64,000 nucleotides of DNA from the NCBI GenBank assembly GCA_900318345.1, contig ONKD01000011.1, positions 140,355 to 204,354 of the forward strand. Reading direction: 5' to 3'. This document shows, piece by piece, positions 14,537 to 24,289 of this stretch (the first letter of the stretch is position 1; every line of letters begins with the position of its first letter). Source of the stretch: an uncultured Prevotellaceae bacterium (GTDB lineage: Bacteria > Bacteroidota > Bacteroidia > Bacteroidales > Muribaculaceae). The notes below the pieces were generated by a model that was not told the origin of the DNA, ran no database searches, and saw nothing but the letters and a program-made list of their open reading frames with translations. The position numbers and the translations under genes were made by a program.

Positions 14537-14596
14537 GCTCGAACCCACGACCCCATCCTTAAAAGGGATGTGCTCTACCTGCTGAGCTAGCGAATC
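14524..14596 (-). tRNA. tRNA-Lys (anticodon TTT)
   Basis: The 73-nt tRNA has acceptor GATTCGC/GCGAATC, D arm GCTC...GAGC and anticodon stem CATCC/GGATG around loop CTTTTAA (anticodon TTT). The T stem is GTGGG/CCCAC with TTCGAGC, the discriminator is A, and CCA is not encoded. It remains intact because the element restores its 3' end. Confidence 0.96.
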
Positions 14597-14678
14597 TCCC
14601 AAAAAGCGGTGCAAAGGTATATCAAATTTCGCACGTGGCCAAATTATTTACTTTTTTATTCCCGCTTTGTTTTTGTTA

Positions 14679-15893
14679 TCACTCGGCGACCAGCTTGCAA
14701 ATCTCCACGATCGTCATCATGGCCTTCTCCATCGAGGGGATGGGAACGTACTCAAATCGGCCATGCATGTTCATGCCGCCAGCAAAGATATTGGGGCAAG
14801 GCAAGTTCTTGAACGAGAGTTGGGCGCCATCGGTACCACCACGAATGGGCTGCACCTTGGGGGTCACACCGGCGTTCTCCATTGCTTGCTTGGCAATGTC
14901 GATGATGTTCATCACCGGCTCGATCTTCTCGCGCATGTTGTAGTACTGGTCCTTAATCTCAGCGGTTGCACAGTCGGGGAACTCGGCATTGATCTTGTTG
15001 CACAGGTGCTCAATCTCGCGCTTGCGGCTCTCAAAGCGTGCATGGTCGTGATCGCGGATGATGTAGTTCAGCGTTGTCTGCTCGACACCGCCTTCCATGT
15101 GGATGAGGTGGTAGAAGCCCTCGTAACCCTCGGTGTGCTCGGGAGTTTCCCAGCGGGGCAGCATCATAGCGAACTGCATCGCAACACGCATCGAGTTAAT
15201 CATCTTGTGCTTAGCGGCACCAGGGTGCACATTCAAGCCCTTGAAGGTGATCTTGGCGCTAGCAGCATTGAAGTTCTCAAACTCCAGTTCACCCACGGCA
15301 CCGCCATCCATCGTGTAAGCCCAGTCACAACCGAACTTCTCAACGTCAAAGTGGTGTGCACCGAGGCCGATTTCCTCATCGGGGTTAAAGCCCACGCGAA
15401 TGTTGCCGTGTTTCACCTCGGGATGCTCTTGCAACCACTCGACGGCACTCAGGATCTCGGCAATACCTGCCTTGTCGTCGGCACCGAGCAGGGTGTCACC
15501 GCTGGTGACGATAAATTCCTGTCCCAGGTAATCGTTCATCTCGGGGAACTGCTTGGGGTCAAGCACGATGCCCGATTCCTCACTCAGAACAATAGGCTGT
15601 CCCTCATACTTGACGATGCGGGGCTTGACATCGTGGCCGCTCATGTCGGGCGCGGTGTCCATGTGGGCAATGAAGCCAATGGTGGGCACTGGCGCATCGG
15701 TATTGGCCGGCAGCGTCGCAAACAGGTAACCGTTATCATCAAGCGAGATGTCACTCAGTCCCATCTCGTGCAATTCCTTTTCCAGTTCCTTAGCAAACAC
15801 CATCTGGCCGGGTGTGGACGGCGTCAGGTTAGTCAGTTCGTCACTCTGGGTATCGAACTTCACATACTTCAAAAATCTGTCAACTAATTTCAT
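14679..15893 (-). CDS. pepT: Peptidase T (tripeptide aminopeptidase)
   Basis: The 404-residue M20-family zinc aminopeptidase removes N-terminal residues from tripeptides in the cytoplasm. Metal and catalytic motifs are present: [14 protein letters not shown] (His and Asp), [14 protein letters not shown] (bridging Asp) and [20 protein letters not shown] (catalytic Glu and metal Glu). [10 protein letters not shown] and FAGGMNMHG lie near the C-terminus. Length and order match the PepT family. It is monocistronic with a -7 box TATCTTTG 51 bp upstream, next to tRNA-Lys. Confidence 0.96.
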   Translation of the reverse strand: MKLVDRFLKYVKFDTQSDELTNLTPSTPGQMVFAKELEKELHEMGLSDISLDDNGYLFATLPANTDAPVPTIGFIAHMDTAPDMSGHDVKPRIVKYEGQPIVLSEESGIVLDPKQFPEMNDYLGQEFIVTSGDTLLGADDKAGIAEILSAVEWLQEHPEVKHGNIRVGFNPDEEIGLGAHHFDVEKFGCDWAYTMDGGAVGELEFENFNAASAKITFKGLNVHPGAAKHKMINSMRVAMQFAMMLPRWETPEHTEGYEGFYHLIHMEGGVEQTTLNYIIRDHDHARFESRKREIEHLCNKINAEFPDCATAEIKDQYYNMREKIEPVMNIIDIAKQAMENAGVTPKVQPIRGGTDGAQLSFKNLPCPNIFAGGMNMHGRFEYVPIPSMEKAMMTIVEICKLVAE

Positions 15894-15943
15894 TGCGATA
15901 TCATTTGTTAATGGTTAAGTCTTTCTCTATTGATTGAGACCCA

Positions 15944-15951
15944 CAAAGATA
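15944..15951 (-). promoter_or_regulatory. -7 box of pepT promoter
   Basis: TATCTTTG on the minus strand is an exact consensus match, 51 bp before the start codon. Confidence 0.6.
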
Positions 15952-15976
15952 ACAATTTTAACTAAAATGGCCACAA

Positions 15977-16032
15977 GCATCACCGCTAGTTTTTTTGCGA
16001 GTGGCTCTCGCTAGCGGCTTTTATCGTGATGC
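15977..16032. repeat. Interrupted long inverted repeat between pepT and the beta-helix gene
   Basis: GCATCAC (15977-15983) pairs with GTGATGC (16026-16032), CCGCTAG (15983-15989) with CTAGCGG (16011-16017), and GCGAG with CTCGC inside. A T-run lies in the left part. It is a probable terminator of the beta-helix gene or a REP-like element. Confidence 0.5.
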
Positions 16033-16039
16033 CGTGCTG

Positions 16040-17548
16040 TCAATAGTTCCATGAGTTGGAACTGTTTATCAAATTATTTGTGTCGGTCGAATGTATGATT
16101 TCAGGAATGTTGTAATCACCTGTAATTTTATTTCCAACGATCACTATGTTCTGGCTATTGGTCACGTCAATAAAATAGTTGGGGGTCGTCGTGATGCTTC
16201 TCACCTGATTTTTAGCAATAATCGCATTATCGATATATACTCCCTCAAACAACGGGCCATTCAAGCCATCAATGTAGTTCTCTGATATCTGCAGGCCGCC
16301 GCCATGGGCAAGATTGCTGGCATTGAGGAAATCAAACACGCTGCTAGCGATGTTCCTGAACCAGTTGTTGCGAATAATCAGGTACTTGCCTGAGGAACCG
16401 TACTCCTCATCACTGCAGCCATGGTTAAAGGCTGAGATCTCGTTGTTATCCACAACAACATTTGTTACACTCTGGCAGCAGAAAACCCCGGCACCCCTGA
16501 TAGAGTTTCCGAACATCTTGTTGCCCGAAATCACGGCACCCGAGAATGTTGTCCCCATGTGGATGCCATGCATGGCACAATTCTTAATGATGCAGTCGGT
16601 GACAAACAGCCGTCCCTCGCCTTGATCGCTAATGGCGTCGAATGACGCATTGATGAGCAGGCAGCGCTCAATCGTGTGGTTATAAGAGTGCTGGTTGTTA
16701 TAGATGCCATTGCGCGGGATGGTTGAATAGGGGTCAAAATGGATGCAGGCATTGGTCCACTCCATGGGCTCCCCTTCTTGCCGGTTGCCGTCGAGACAGA
16801 TGTCATGAATATAAACCCCGATGCACTCATCACGTGTAGACCATGAGCGCATGATGGGATAAGATGTGCTGACGTAGCACCCCTTAGCATGCGCCTTGAC
16901 GGTGCCCGTTTTCATGCCCTCATAAGCGCTCACAAATGTGATCGTCTTGTTGACCGTGTCGATGGCTGTTATCTCACCAAAGGAGCAGTTCCTTGCCGAC
17001 GTAAATGTAGGGTTGGTAGCCGAGGCTATGTTAGTGATGAAAATATGGTCTCCCTTGTTAAACCCCATCACACTCTCGAGACGCAGGGTTGTGTCACCCT
17101 CGGCGGTTGCTCGGTGCAACTGAGACCACACGGCCGCCTTCTTCTTGATGACCGTATTCAAGCCATCGCCATATATTTCCATACCGCTCCTGATGGTCAA
17201 TGGACGGCGAATCAGATAGATGCCCTCAGGGATATAAATGGGCTGTTTCTTCTCAAACGCATCGGCGAACAGCGCTTCGAGCGCCGGGGTGTCATCAGTC
17301 ACCCCATCGCCCACCGCGCCATAGTCGGCGGCTGACAAGTAACCGGTTAACTCTTGAGGTTGAGGTAAGTCATCTCCAGGTCCTCCACCCTTAACAATGC
17401 GGTCCACCAGGGCATTCACATCTGCTATGTTGACCTCGCCATCGCCATTGACGTCGTAATACACAAACGGAGCAGCCACCGTACCCAGTGGCAACATCAG
17501 GAAAAGCAACAGCACAATTATGGTGATTGGTCGTGTGGCTATCTTCAT
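16040..17548 (-). CDS. Secreted pectate-lyase-type parallel beta-helix protein with N-terminal dockerin-like repeat
   Basis: The 502-residue exported protein has a signal peptide to about residue 25. A single EF-hand-like repeat (YYDVNGDGEVNIADVNALVD, about 30-49) follows directly, placed N-terminally rather than C-terminally as in its neighbours. From about residue 68 it has the Pectate_lyase_3 pattern (AADYGAVGDGVTDDTPALEA, PIYIPEGIYLIRRPLTI). Short beta-helix repeats follow (GAVISGNKMFGNSI, NVVVDNNEISAFNHG, NIVIVGNKITG). Such proteins bind or cleave acidic polysaccharides; I see no residue set that fixes the substrate, and a phage-tailspike-like lyase is also possible. A weak -7 box lies at 17658-17665. 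Confidence 0.8.
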   Translation of the reverse strand: MKIATRPITIIVLLLFLMLPLGTVAAPFVYYDVNGDGEVNIADVNALVDRIVKGGGPGDDLPQPQELTGYLSAADYGAVGDGVTDDTPALEALFADAFEKKQPIYIPEGIYLIRRPLTIRSGMEIYGDGLNTVIKKKAAVWSQLHRATAEGDTTLRLESVMGFNKGDHIFITNIASATNPTFTSARNCSFGEITAIDTVNKTITFVSAYEGMKTGTVKAHAKGCYVSTSYPIMRSWSTRDECIGVYIHDICLDGNRQEGEPMEWTNACIHFDPYSTIPRNGIYNNQHSYNHTIERCLLINASFDAISDQGEGRLFVTDCIIKNCAMHGIHMGTTFSGAVISGNKMFGNSIRGAGVFCCQSVTNVVVDNNEISAFNHGCSDEEYGSSGKYLIIRNNWFRNIASSVFDFLNASNLAHGGGLQISENYIDGLNGPLFEGVYIDNAIIAKNQVRSITTTPNYFIDVTNSQNIVIVGNKITGDYNIPEIIHSTDTNNLINSSNSWNY

Positions 17549-17735
17549 ATTACTATATCATTATCTTGATTCATACTTGTATTGAACTGAATGGCTCGAG
17601 GGCTATATCAGCACCACTTCATGATGGGAGCAGAACGGCCTCAAGCCCATTCGGCGGCAAAAATAAAAGAAAAATTTTTGATTAACATGGTTTTCACGTA
17701 TTTTTTGCCGAAAAAGAGTTAATTTCACCCAATTG

Positions 17736-17767
17736 TTTGCATATCAGCAAAAAAAGCAGTACTTTTG
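17736..17767 (+). promoter_or_regulatory. Promoter of the BspA-like gene
   Basis: TTTG (17736-17739), a 20-bp spacer and TACTTTTG (17760-17767) give a full Bacteroidetes -33/-7 promoter. It supports the ATG at 17841 over earlier in-frame codons. Confidence 0.75.
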
Positions 17768-17840
17768 CGCGATTTTTCGTGACGATGAGTCACCTCATGC
17801 ATTTAATCAACCGAAATTCGGTATCCACATCATAATAGTT

Positions 17841-19016
17841 ATGAAACAAAAATGCTGTTCTCTCCAAAGGGCTCTGTTGATCTTGATTGTGATCTGCAGC
17901 GCATTGCCCGCGTTTTCTTATAGTTATGACTTCTGCCTGAATGGTATATATTTTAATATTACCGGCAAAAATACCCTTAGTGTCACTCGAGGTACCACCA
18001 ATTATACCGACCATGTCGTGATACCCAAGAATGTGACTTACGGTGGGGTCACTTATACCGTGACCGCCATCGACCATTGGGGATTCTGGGAATGCACCAG
18101 GCTGCTGGGGGTGTATCTCCCCAGCTCGGTCACCGAGATCGGCGAATATGCTTTCGGTCACTGCAGGAGGCTGACAACCGTTGGCTTTTCCAACAACATC
18201 ACCCACATCGGCAATGCGGCTTTTGCCAATTGCACCAGCCTCAACAACATCCAACTGCCCAGCAAACTCACAAGCATTAGCGAAGCCACTTTCTCTAACT
18301 GCGTATCGTTAACTAATGTGACGATTCCCAACGCAGTAACCACCATCGGGGACTATGCATTCTCCTATTGCGAGAATCTATCGACGGTAACCATTGGCAG
18401 TTCAGTCAAGACAATCGGCATCGGGTCCTTTGCTTTGTGCACTGGCTTGACGAATATCAATATACCGCAATCAGTAACTGAGATCAAAGATTGGGCATTT
18501 GACTCTTGCTCAGGGTTGACCTCACTAGTTGTTCCTTCGTCGGTTTCGTCCATCGGCTATCAGGCTTTCCAGGGCTGCACCGGGTTAAAAGAAGTGACCA
18601 TCGGGAACAACGTAACCGCTATAGGCAGCAAAGCGTTTGACCAATGCAACGCATTACAATCGGTAACCTGTGAGGGTAATGTACCCCCGACCATCGAGAA
18701 TGGTAACTGCTTCACATGGACCTGCTACGTACACGCCACGCTCAAAGTGCCCAATGAGGCCTTAACGAGCTATAAATCGGCCGATTGCTGGAAACGCTTC
18801 GTCAACATTCAGGAAATGGGTGGAGTGACGCATGGTGACATGGACAGTGATGGCAAGATTAACATCACCGACGTCACATTGCTTATTGACCTGCTCCTGG
18901 GCAGTGAACCTGCCGATGTGCATCAACCCCTGGCTGGAGACACCGACCTTGATGGCAAGGTCAACATCACCGATGTCACAATACTCATTGACCAGTTACT
19001 GAACAGTACCAACTGA
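17841..19016 (+). CDS. BspA-like leucine-rich-repeat surface protein with dockerin-like module
   Basis: The 391-residue exported protein starts with signal peptide MKQKCCSLQRALLILIVICS (cleavage near ALPAFS). About eight LRR_5 repeats of roughly 23 residues follow (LTNVTIPNAVTTIGDYAFSY; LKEVTIGNNVTAIGSKAFDQ). This TpLRR/BspA family typically mediates adhesion. Two EF-hand-like repeats end the protein (GDMDSDGKINITDVTLLID and GDTDLDGKVNITDVTILID). The start is set by the signal peptide and the promoter 73 bp upstream. It is convergent with the next gene after 23 bp. Confidence 0.87.
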   Translation: MKQKCCSLQRALLILIVICSALPAFSYSYDFCLNGIYFNITGKNTLSVTRGTTNYTDHVVIPKNVTYGGVTYTVTAIDHWGFWECTRLLGVYLPSSVTEIGEYAFGHCRRLTTVGFSNNITHIGNAAFANCTSLNNIQLPSKLTSISEATFSNCVSLTNVTIPNAVTTIGDYAFSYCENLSTVTIGSSVKTIGIGSFALCTGLTNINIPQSVTEIKDWAFDSCSGLTSLVVPSSVSSIGYQAFQGCTGLKEVTIGNNVTAIGSKAFDQCNALQSVTCEGNVPPTIENGNCFTWTCYVHATLKVPNEALTSYKSADCWKRFVNIQEMGGVTHGDMDSDGKINITDVTLLIDLLLGSEPADVHQPLAGDTDLDGKVNITDVTILIDQLLNSTN

Positions 19017-19039
19017 TTTCATCTGACATTGCCGAACCG

Positions 19040-20734
19040 CTACCTCAACGGGAAGAACACGATATCTTCCTGGCTTGGGTCGTAACTGATGGGGAAAGCA
19101 ACATGAGAAACTGTTGCATCGACCAGCGGGAAAATCAATAAACGTTGACCTTGATACTCCAGTGGATAGAAACCCCATGGGGTATAATCGGTCACGAGGC
19201 CATATTGCCGGCGGCGGGACAGTTCCTCGGGTGCCAATGCCTCACCAGGTGAAGAAAGATAGTATCGGGCCACTTGGGGAGTGAGAGGCATTGTGTCGGT
19301 GCGCAAGAGGACAGCCATATAATCTTGGTCCCTAAATGCAAGAACCTCACCCATAACATCGGTGCGGGTGGTCTTGACAGGAACCGCTACAGCGCCATCA
19401 AGTAGCCGCCCCGAATGGTAGCGACTATAGACCGAGTCGCTGACAAACTGCACATTCTCCTTATTATAGTAGCCACAATAGACCACCTCATGACCAAAGA
19501 AATCGGTGGATCGGTAATTCATGGGCTTGATGAACCTGCTGTAGCCATCAAAATGCCGCTCTCGCAACACGGCTTGAAGTGGAGCGGTGCGTATCTCGCT
19601 CACCACCTGGTCATCATAGGCCTTATAGGCATCCAGCATCTTGATGCCGCGGGCAAAAGTGAATGCGGCTAACCCTAAGCACACCACAACCGCTGCCACG
19701 CGCGCCCACTGCCATCGCTGCAGCAGCCAGTCGGCAGCCGCCGCAACGATAAGGAAAGCAACTGTCACTAGCGGCGCATATGCACGCTCATGGATAACCC
19801 CCAAAGCGAACATGACCAAAACCAAGCAGAGGAAAATATAGGTCCACAGGTAGCGCTTGATAGAACTCCAGCCTTTCCATATCACAGCCACAACACCCAC
19901 AAGCGGTATTGCCACGGGGAGATAAAACCGCCACATTTTCTCGCTGAAGATGTGCCAACGGCTGGAGAACATGTCAGCGACACTCAAGTTGAGCACCAGG
20001 TCGCCCGCTGCCCGCTGCCATGCCCCTGGCGAAGCGACGATGAGCAAGATGCCCAGCAGATAGCCCGTGAGCACAGAAATAGCCCTGCAGTCAAGCCGAT
20101 CACGATTGAACGCATAATAGAGGCACCATCCCACAAAAAAGCCAAAGGATGTGGCCTCATTGAAACTGCCAGCGATAAATCCCGCCACCACCAGAGCAAT
20201 GGTCTTGCCCCACCCCAGCTGAGCATGATGCTGCCGTTGCAGATACAAGGCCAACACCAGTGACAACGTGATGGCCCACATGTAGTTGCAACTGCCGTCC
20301 AGCCACAGCATGGTCTCGCCTGGAACAGGGTAACACGTGCCCACCATGGCGAGAAACATTGATAGGGCCAGCAAGGAGCGGCGCCCCGTGGCCAAAAGGC
20401 TCAGCATGTGAGCCATGAGGCCAAACATCAGCGCATTGCATAGATTAAATGCCGTCTTACCCAGCAAGCCGCAAAAGAGCGAAGCGACCAGATTGGCTGT
20501 GCGGCCATTGCTGTCCACAAAGTGGTTACAATGTGACTTGCACAGGTCAAGCAGGGACTCAATGGGCCTCCACACGCCCTCGATGAGGGAAAAAGCCAAG
20601 TCATCCTCCTTGAATGTCGTCAACACATTCATCAACAGGAACACGGCACAAGCCACAGCCAGCACGCCCCAATAGGCGATGTCATGCCAACGTCTAGAGC
20701 GCAATAGTGAGTTATAGCTTGTGGTGCTCATCAT
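19040..20734 (-). CDS. Polytopic membrane protein, DUF6056-like (Gtr-type glycan modification)
   Basis: This 564-residue protein has about ten or eleven hydrophobic segments and a ~180-residue C-terminal soluble part. The loop after the first helix has TFKEDDLAFSLIEG, an acidic pair placed like the catalytic loop of GT-C glycosyltransferases, followed by GRTANLV and GSCNYMWAITL. It is a clear paralogue of the gene upstream (shared DGYSRFIKPM-like, ENVQFVSDSVY and YHSGRLLDGA segments). With GtrB-like enzymes nearby, a role in transferring a lipid-linked sugar to a surface glycan is inferred. It starts 27 bp after the preceding gene's stop, so they form an operon. Confidence 0.7.
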   Translation of the reverse strand: MMSTTSYNSLLRSRRWHDIAYWGVLAVACAVFLLMNVLTTFKEDDLAFSLIEGVWRPIESLLDLCKSHCNHFVDSNGRTANLVASLFCGLLGKTAFNLCNALMFGLMAHMLSLLATGRRSLLALSMFLAMVGTCYPVPGETMLWLDGSCNYMWAITLSLVLALYLQRQHHAQLGWGKTIALVVAGFIAGSFNEATSFGFFVGWCLYYAFNRDRLDCRAISVLTGYLLGILLIVASPGAWQRAAGDLVLNLSVADMFSSRWHIFSEKMWRFYLPVAIPLVGVVAVIWKGWSSIKRYLWTYIFLCLVLVMFALGVIHERAYAPLVTVAFLIVAAAADWLLQRWQWARVAAVVVCLGLAAFTFARGIKMLDAYKAYDDQVVSEIRTAPLQAVLRERHFDGYSRFIKPMNYRSTDFFGHEVVYCGYYNKENVQFVSDSVYSRYHSGRLLDGAVAVPVKTTRTDVMGEVLAFRDQDYMAVLLRTDTMPLTPQVARYYLSSPGEALAPEELSRRRQYGLVTDYTPWGFYPLEYQGQRLLIFPLVDATVSHVAFPISYDPSQEDIVFFPLR

Positions 20735-20761
20735 CGAGTGAGTGTCGCTTAATAACGCCTG

Positions 20762-22471
20762 TTATGGCGCGGTAGTGACCTGCTCTCGCCTCAAGATCAT
20801 CTCCCCTTCTGAAATGTCGCCCTCAAATGAGATGACCACACTGGAAACATCCTCCTCGGGGAGCGGGCAAATGAGCAGATGCTTGCCCTGGAAACGCAGG
20901 GGATAGTAGCCCTGGGGAGTGTAATCGGTTGAGATGGCATAATTGCGGCGACGCTCCACCTCTTTCTCGTCAAGGTCACCGTTTTGTTCATAGAAATAGT
21001 AGCGCGCGCCCTGATAAGTGGGTGGCATTGAGTCCACCTTGAGCACGATCGCCATGTAGTCCTGACCAGGGAATGACAATACCGTATCGGCCAGGTCTTT
21101 TCGGTCAATGGTCCAGGGCATCACAGTGGCGCCATCAAGCAGGCGGCCCGAGTGATAACGGTTATAGACCGAGTCGCTCACAAACTGCACATTCTCCTTC
21201 CCATAATAGCCGCGATAAACCAACTCACGATCAAAGAAGTCGGTGGATTCATACTTCATGGGACGAATGAAACGGCTATAGATCTTAAATTTGCGCTCAC
21301 GCAACACAGCCTGGCTTGGAGATGAAACAATTTCCTCGACCACCTGGTCGTCATAGGCCTTATAAGCCCGCAACGCCTGCAACGCGTAATTGCTTGTGTA
21401 GGCAAACAACGCCAGGCCCACGACAGCAACAGCCGCCCTAGCCCAAGGCCATCGTTCCAGCAAGGTGTCGACACCAATCGCTAAAACAAGGAAGCCCACT
21501 GTCGCCAATGCGGTATAAGGACGCTCCTGGACGATACCCAGAATGAACAAGAACGCCAACAGGCACAAGAAGATGTAAGTCCACGGGCTTCTCTTTAGCG
21601 ACTTGCTTCCTTTCCAGAACAACGCCACAAGGCCAACAACAATGGCAGCAACAGGCGTGTAGAAGCGCCATACTTTCTCGTGGAAGATATACCACCGGCT
21701 GGCCAACAGTTCTTTCCATCCCAAGTCAACAACGATATAGCCACTAGTCGCCCTATTCCACGTTGCAGGACAAACGGCAATGATCATGATGCCCAGCAGA
21801 TAACCAGTTAACACCAGCAGTACCGCGCGATCGAGTTTGTCTCGGTTAAACAGGTAGTACAGGAACAGACCGGCAAAAAAGCCGAGTGACGTTGCCTCAT
21901 TGAAGCTACCCGCCACAACGGCGAACAGCATTAACAAGAAACTCTTAACCCAACCCAGCGAGTCACTGCGGTGATGCAGCAGGTAATAAACCAGCAGCAA
22001 TGACAAGGTAACAGCCCACATGTAGTTGCAGCTGCCTGAGAGCCACAACATCGTCTCACCGGGAATGGGGAAGCAGCACCCGAAGAATGCCAGAAACATC
22101 GCCACCACCATGATGGAACGGCGACCAGTGCTCAGCAAACTCAGCACATGCAGCAGCAAGCCAAACATCAGCGTGTTGAGCACATTAAAGACCGGTTTAC
22201 CCAGCAAGCCGCAGCATATCTGTGAAACAATATCGGAGGTGCGGCCGTTAACCGTCAGGTAATGACAATAGTGTGACCTGAAAAAATCGGCAAGGGATTG
22301 CATGTGGGTCCACTCCCCCTCAATGAGCGAGTAGGCCAAATCATCCTCCTTGAGTGTGGTCAACACATTCATGGCAAAAAACACGGCACAGGCCAGCAGC
22401 AGCAAGACCCAGTAGCCGATGTCATGAGATAGTTTCCAGGATTTTGAGTCAAATAATCGAGATTGTTTCAT
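20762..22471 (-). CDS. Polytopic membrane protein, DUF6056-like, paralogue of the next gene
   Basis: From the Met at 22471 the protein has 569 residues. An earlier in-frame Met at 22516 exists but lies inside a GTTGCGGC/GCCGCAAC inverted repeat (22503-22510, 22532-22539), so the later start is preferred. It has about ten transmembrane segments with TLKEDDLAYSLIEG in the first periplasmic loop, GRTSDIV, GETMLWLSGSCNYMWAVTL and a C-terminal soluble domain with ENVQFVSDSVYNRYHSG. It has the same predicted GT-C-like role as its downstream paralogue. frr lies upstream, 124 bp away. Confidence 0.7.
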   Translation of the reverse strand: MKQSRLFDSKSWKLSHDIGYWVLLLLACAVFFAMNVLTTLKEDDLAYSLIEGEWTHMQSLADFFRSHYCHYLTVNGRTSDIVSQICCGLLGKPVFNVLNTLMFGLLLHVLSLLSTGRRSIMVVAMFLAFFGCCFPIPGETMLWLSGSCNYMWAVTLSLLLVYYLLHHRSDSLGWVKSFLLMLFAVVAGSFNEATSLGFFAGLFLYYLFNRDKLDRAVLLVLTGYLLGIMIIAVCPATWNRATSGYIVVDLGWKELLASRWYIFHEKVWRFYTPVAAIVVGLVALFWKGSKSLKRSPWTYIFLCLLAFLFILGIVQERPYTALATVGFLVLAIGVDTLLERWPWARAAVAVVGLALFAYTSNYALQALRAYKAYDDQVVEEIVSSPSQAVLRERKFKIYSRFIRPMKYESTDFFDRELVYRGYYGKENVQFVSDSVYNRYHSGRLLDGATVMPWTIDRKDLADTVLSFPGQDYMAIVLKVDSMPPTYQGARYYFYEQNGDLDEKEVERRRNYAISTDYTPQGYYPLRFQGKHLLICPLPEEDVSSVVISFEGDISEGEMILRREQVTTAP

Positions 22472-22595
22472 AACAGGGATGCTTCTTGATGAAATAAAAA
22501 ATGTTGCGGCGTGCATATATCATTATCCACTGCCGCAACCTTGTATGAGAACGGCTACAGCCGCATTCAAATCACGGAATCGTTTACTCTCTCTA

Positions 22596-23156
22596 CTATA
22601 CCGTTAAGATTTCTTTCTCCTTAGCGGCAAAGATCTCGTCAATCTTTTTCATGAACTTGTCATGGATCTTCTGGACCTTCTCCTCGCCATCCTTGGAAAC
22701 GTCCTCGCTCATGCCTTCCTTGACGGCCTTCTTCAGACCCTCGATGGCCTCGCGGCGGGCGTTGCGGATGCTCACGCGGGCTTTCTCACTCTCGGCCTTG
22801 GAGTCCTTTACCAGCAATTTGCGGCGTTCCTCGGTCAATGGAGGGATGTTGAGGCGGATTACCTCGCCATTGTTAACGGGCATGATACCGACATTGCTGT
22901 CGATGATTGCCTTCTCGATGGTCCCGATCATGTTGCGCTCCCAGGGCATGATGGCGATGGTGCGCTGGTCGGGGGTACTCACGTTAGCCACGTTGTCGAT
23001 GGGAACGGGGCTACCATAATAGTTCACGCGGATGCCATCCAAAATCTTGACATTGGCCTTGCCTGCACGGATGTGAGCCAGGGTGTCATCGAGGAAGTCC
23101 ACTGCTTCCTGCATCTTTTTCTCGGCGGCATCGAGATAAAATTTCACGTCATTCAT
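22596..23156 (-). CDS. frr: Ribosome recycling factor
   Basis: The 186-residue protein has the full RRF pattern: an N-terminal helix ending in LAHIRAGKANVKILDGI, YYGSPVPIDNVANVSTPDQR, IMPWERNMIGTIEKAI, and LNIPPLTEERRKLLVKD. With EF-G it splits ribosomes after termination. pyrH, its common partner, is not adjacent; the gene instead sits between glycan-modification genes. A TTTG-N19-TTACTTTC promoter-like sequence lies at 23207-23237 (complement). Confidence 0.97.
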   Translation of the reverse strand: MNDVKFYLDAAEKKMQEAVDFLDDTLAHIRAGKANVKILDGIRVNYYGSPVPIDNVANVSTPDQRTIAIMPWERNMIGTIEKAIIDSNVGIMPVNNGEVIRLNIPPLTEERRKLLVKDSKAESEKARVSIRNARREAIEGLKKAVKEGMSEDVSKDGEEKVQKIHDKFMKKIDEIFAAKEKEILTV

Positions 23157-23269
23157 AGTGTTGTCCTTTATTGTTGATGATTTGATGATTATCTATAAAA
23201 CGTCACGAAAGTAATTCATTTGGCGAAATCTTGCAAATATTTTGCCAAAAAACAAAAAATATGATGATT

Positions 23270-24208
23270 TCACAGCACCCGCTCGCCGTTGAACTCGCGC
23301 ACGATGTAGTCGGGGCGGTTCTTGGTCTCGTTGTAGATGCGGCCAATATATTCGCCGATAATGCCCAGTGACAACAGCTGGATACCACCCAGGAACAAGA
23401 TGAGCATCACCATTGAGGGATAGCCCCTCACGGGGTCGCCCCACACCAGTGCCTTAACATAGACAAACAGCATATAGATAAATGCCAGCAGTGAGACCAG
23501 ACACCCGATGACCGTAGAGATGCGCAGGGGCAGATTGGAGAATGAGGTGATGCCGTCAATAGCCAGCGAGAACAACTGCCTGTAATTCCATGACGACTGG
23601 CCGGCAATGCGGTCGCCGCGGTCAAATTCCACCTCCTTCTTCTTGAAGCCTATCCAGCAATACATGCCCTTGGTATATCGCTCACTCTCGCGCATGCGCC
23701 TCAAGGCATTGATACAGCAGCGGTCCAATAGGCGGAAATCGCCCACGTTCTGCAGCACGTCAAAACGCGATGAACTCTGTAACAACTTGTAGAACATCAG
23801 GGACAAGCGCTTACGCAACCAGCTCTCTTTACCGCGGGATTTGCGCTTGGCATACACGTCCTCATATCCCTCTTCCCAGTACTTGAGCATCTCGGGGATG
23901 AGTGCTGGCGGATCTTGCAAGTCGGCATCAATGATGATCATGCAATCGCCAGTCACGTAGTCAAAACCCGCGAGCATAGCAATTTCCTTGCCAAAGTTGC
24001 GTGACAAGTCCACATAATTGATGCGCGGGTCCTTCTCCCGCAATCGCCGCAACTCGTCCATGGTGCCGTCCACACTCCCGTCATTGACAAACATGACCTC
24101 CCATTCATATTGGTTGTTTTTTTCCATCAGCTTGGTCAACTCGGGATACAACATCGGCAGGGTCTTCTCCTCGTTATAGCACGGAATGAGTAATGAAATC
24201 TTCTTCAT
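23270..24208 (-). CDS. GtrB-like family 2 glycosyltransferase (polyprenyl-phosphate sugar transferase), copy 1
   Basis: The 312-residue protein has a cytoplasmic GT2 domain (IPCYNEEKTLPML, VMFVNDGSVDGT, MIIIDADLQDPP with the DxD motif) of the dolichol-phosphate-mannose-synthase type. Two C-terminal transmembrane helices follow (about 230-300), as in GtrB/YkoT/CsbB. These enzymes load a sugar onto undecaprenyl phosphate for use by a membrane GT-C enzyme. It is about three-quarters identical to the copy at 26111-27046. Two -7 boxes (24235-24242 and 24249-24256, complement) lie just upstream. Confidence 0.9.
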   Translation of the reverse strand: MKKISLLIPCYNEEKTLPMLYPELTKLMEKNNQYEWEVMFVNDGSVDGTMDELRRLREKDPRINYVDLSRNFGKEIAMLAGFDYVTGDCMIIIDADLQDPPALIPEMLKYWEEGYEDVYAKRKSRGKESWLRKRLSLMFYKLLQSSSRFDVLQNVGDFRLLDRCCINALRRMRESERYTKGMYCWIGFKKKEVEFDRGDRIAGQSSWNYRQLFSLAIDGITSFSNLPLRISTVIGCLVSLLAFIYMLFVYVKALVWGDPVRGYPSMVMLILFLGGIQLLSLGIIGEYIGRIYNETKNRPDYIVREFNGERVL

Positions 24209-24234
24209 ATTCTAGAGGTTTAAGTCGATTGTTT

Positions 24235-24256
24235 CAAAGATATTGGAGCAAAGATA
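24235..24256 (-). promoter_or_regulatory. Two tandem -7 boxes before glycosyltransferase copy 1
   Basis: TATCTTTG occurs twice on the minus strand, 14 bp apart (complements of 24235-24242 and 24249-24256). Confidence 0.55.
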
Positions 24257-24289
24257 GGCAAAAAAGCTCAATCAATTCCTAAGAAATCA

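Noticed and set aside
14667-15887. 406-codon plus-strand open frame
   Set aside because: It is exactly antisense to pepT, whose motifs are unambiguous.
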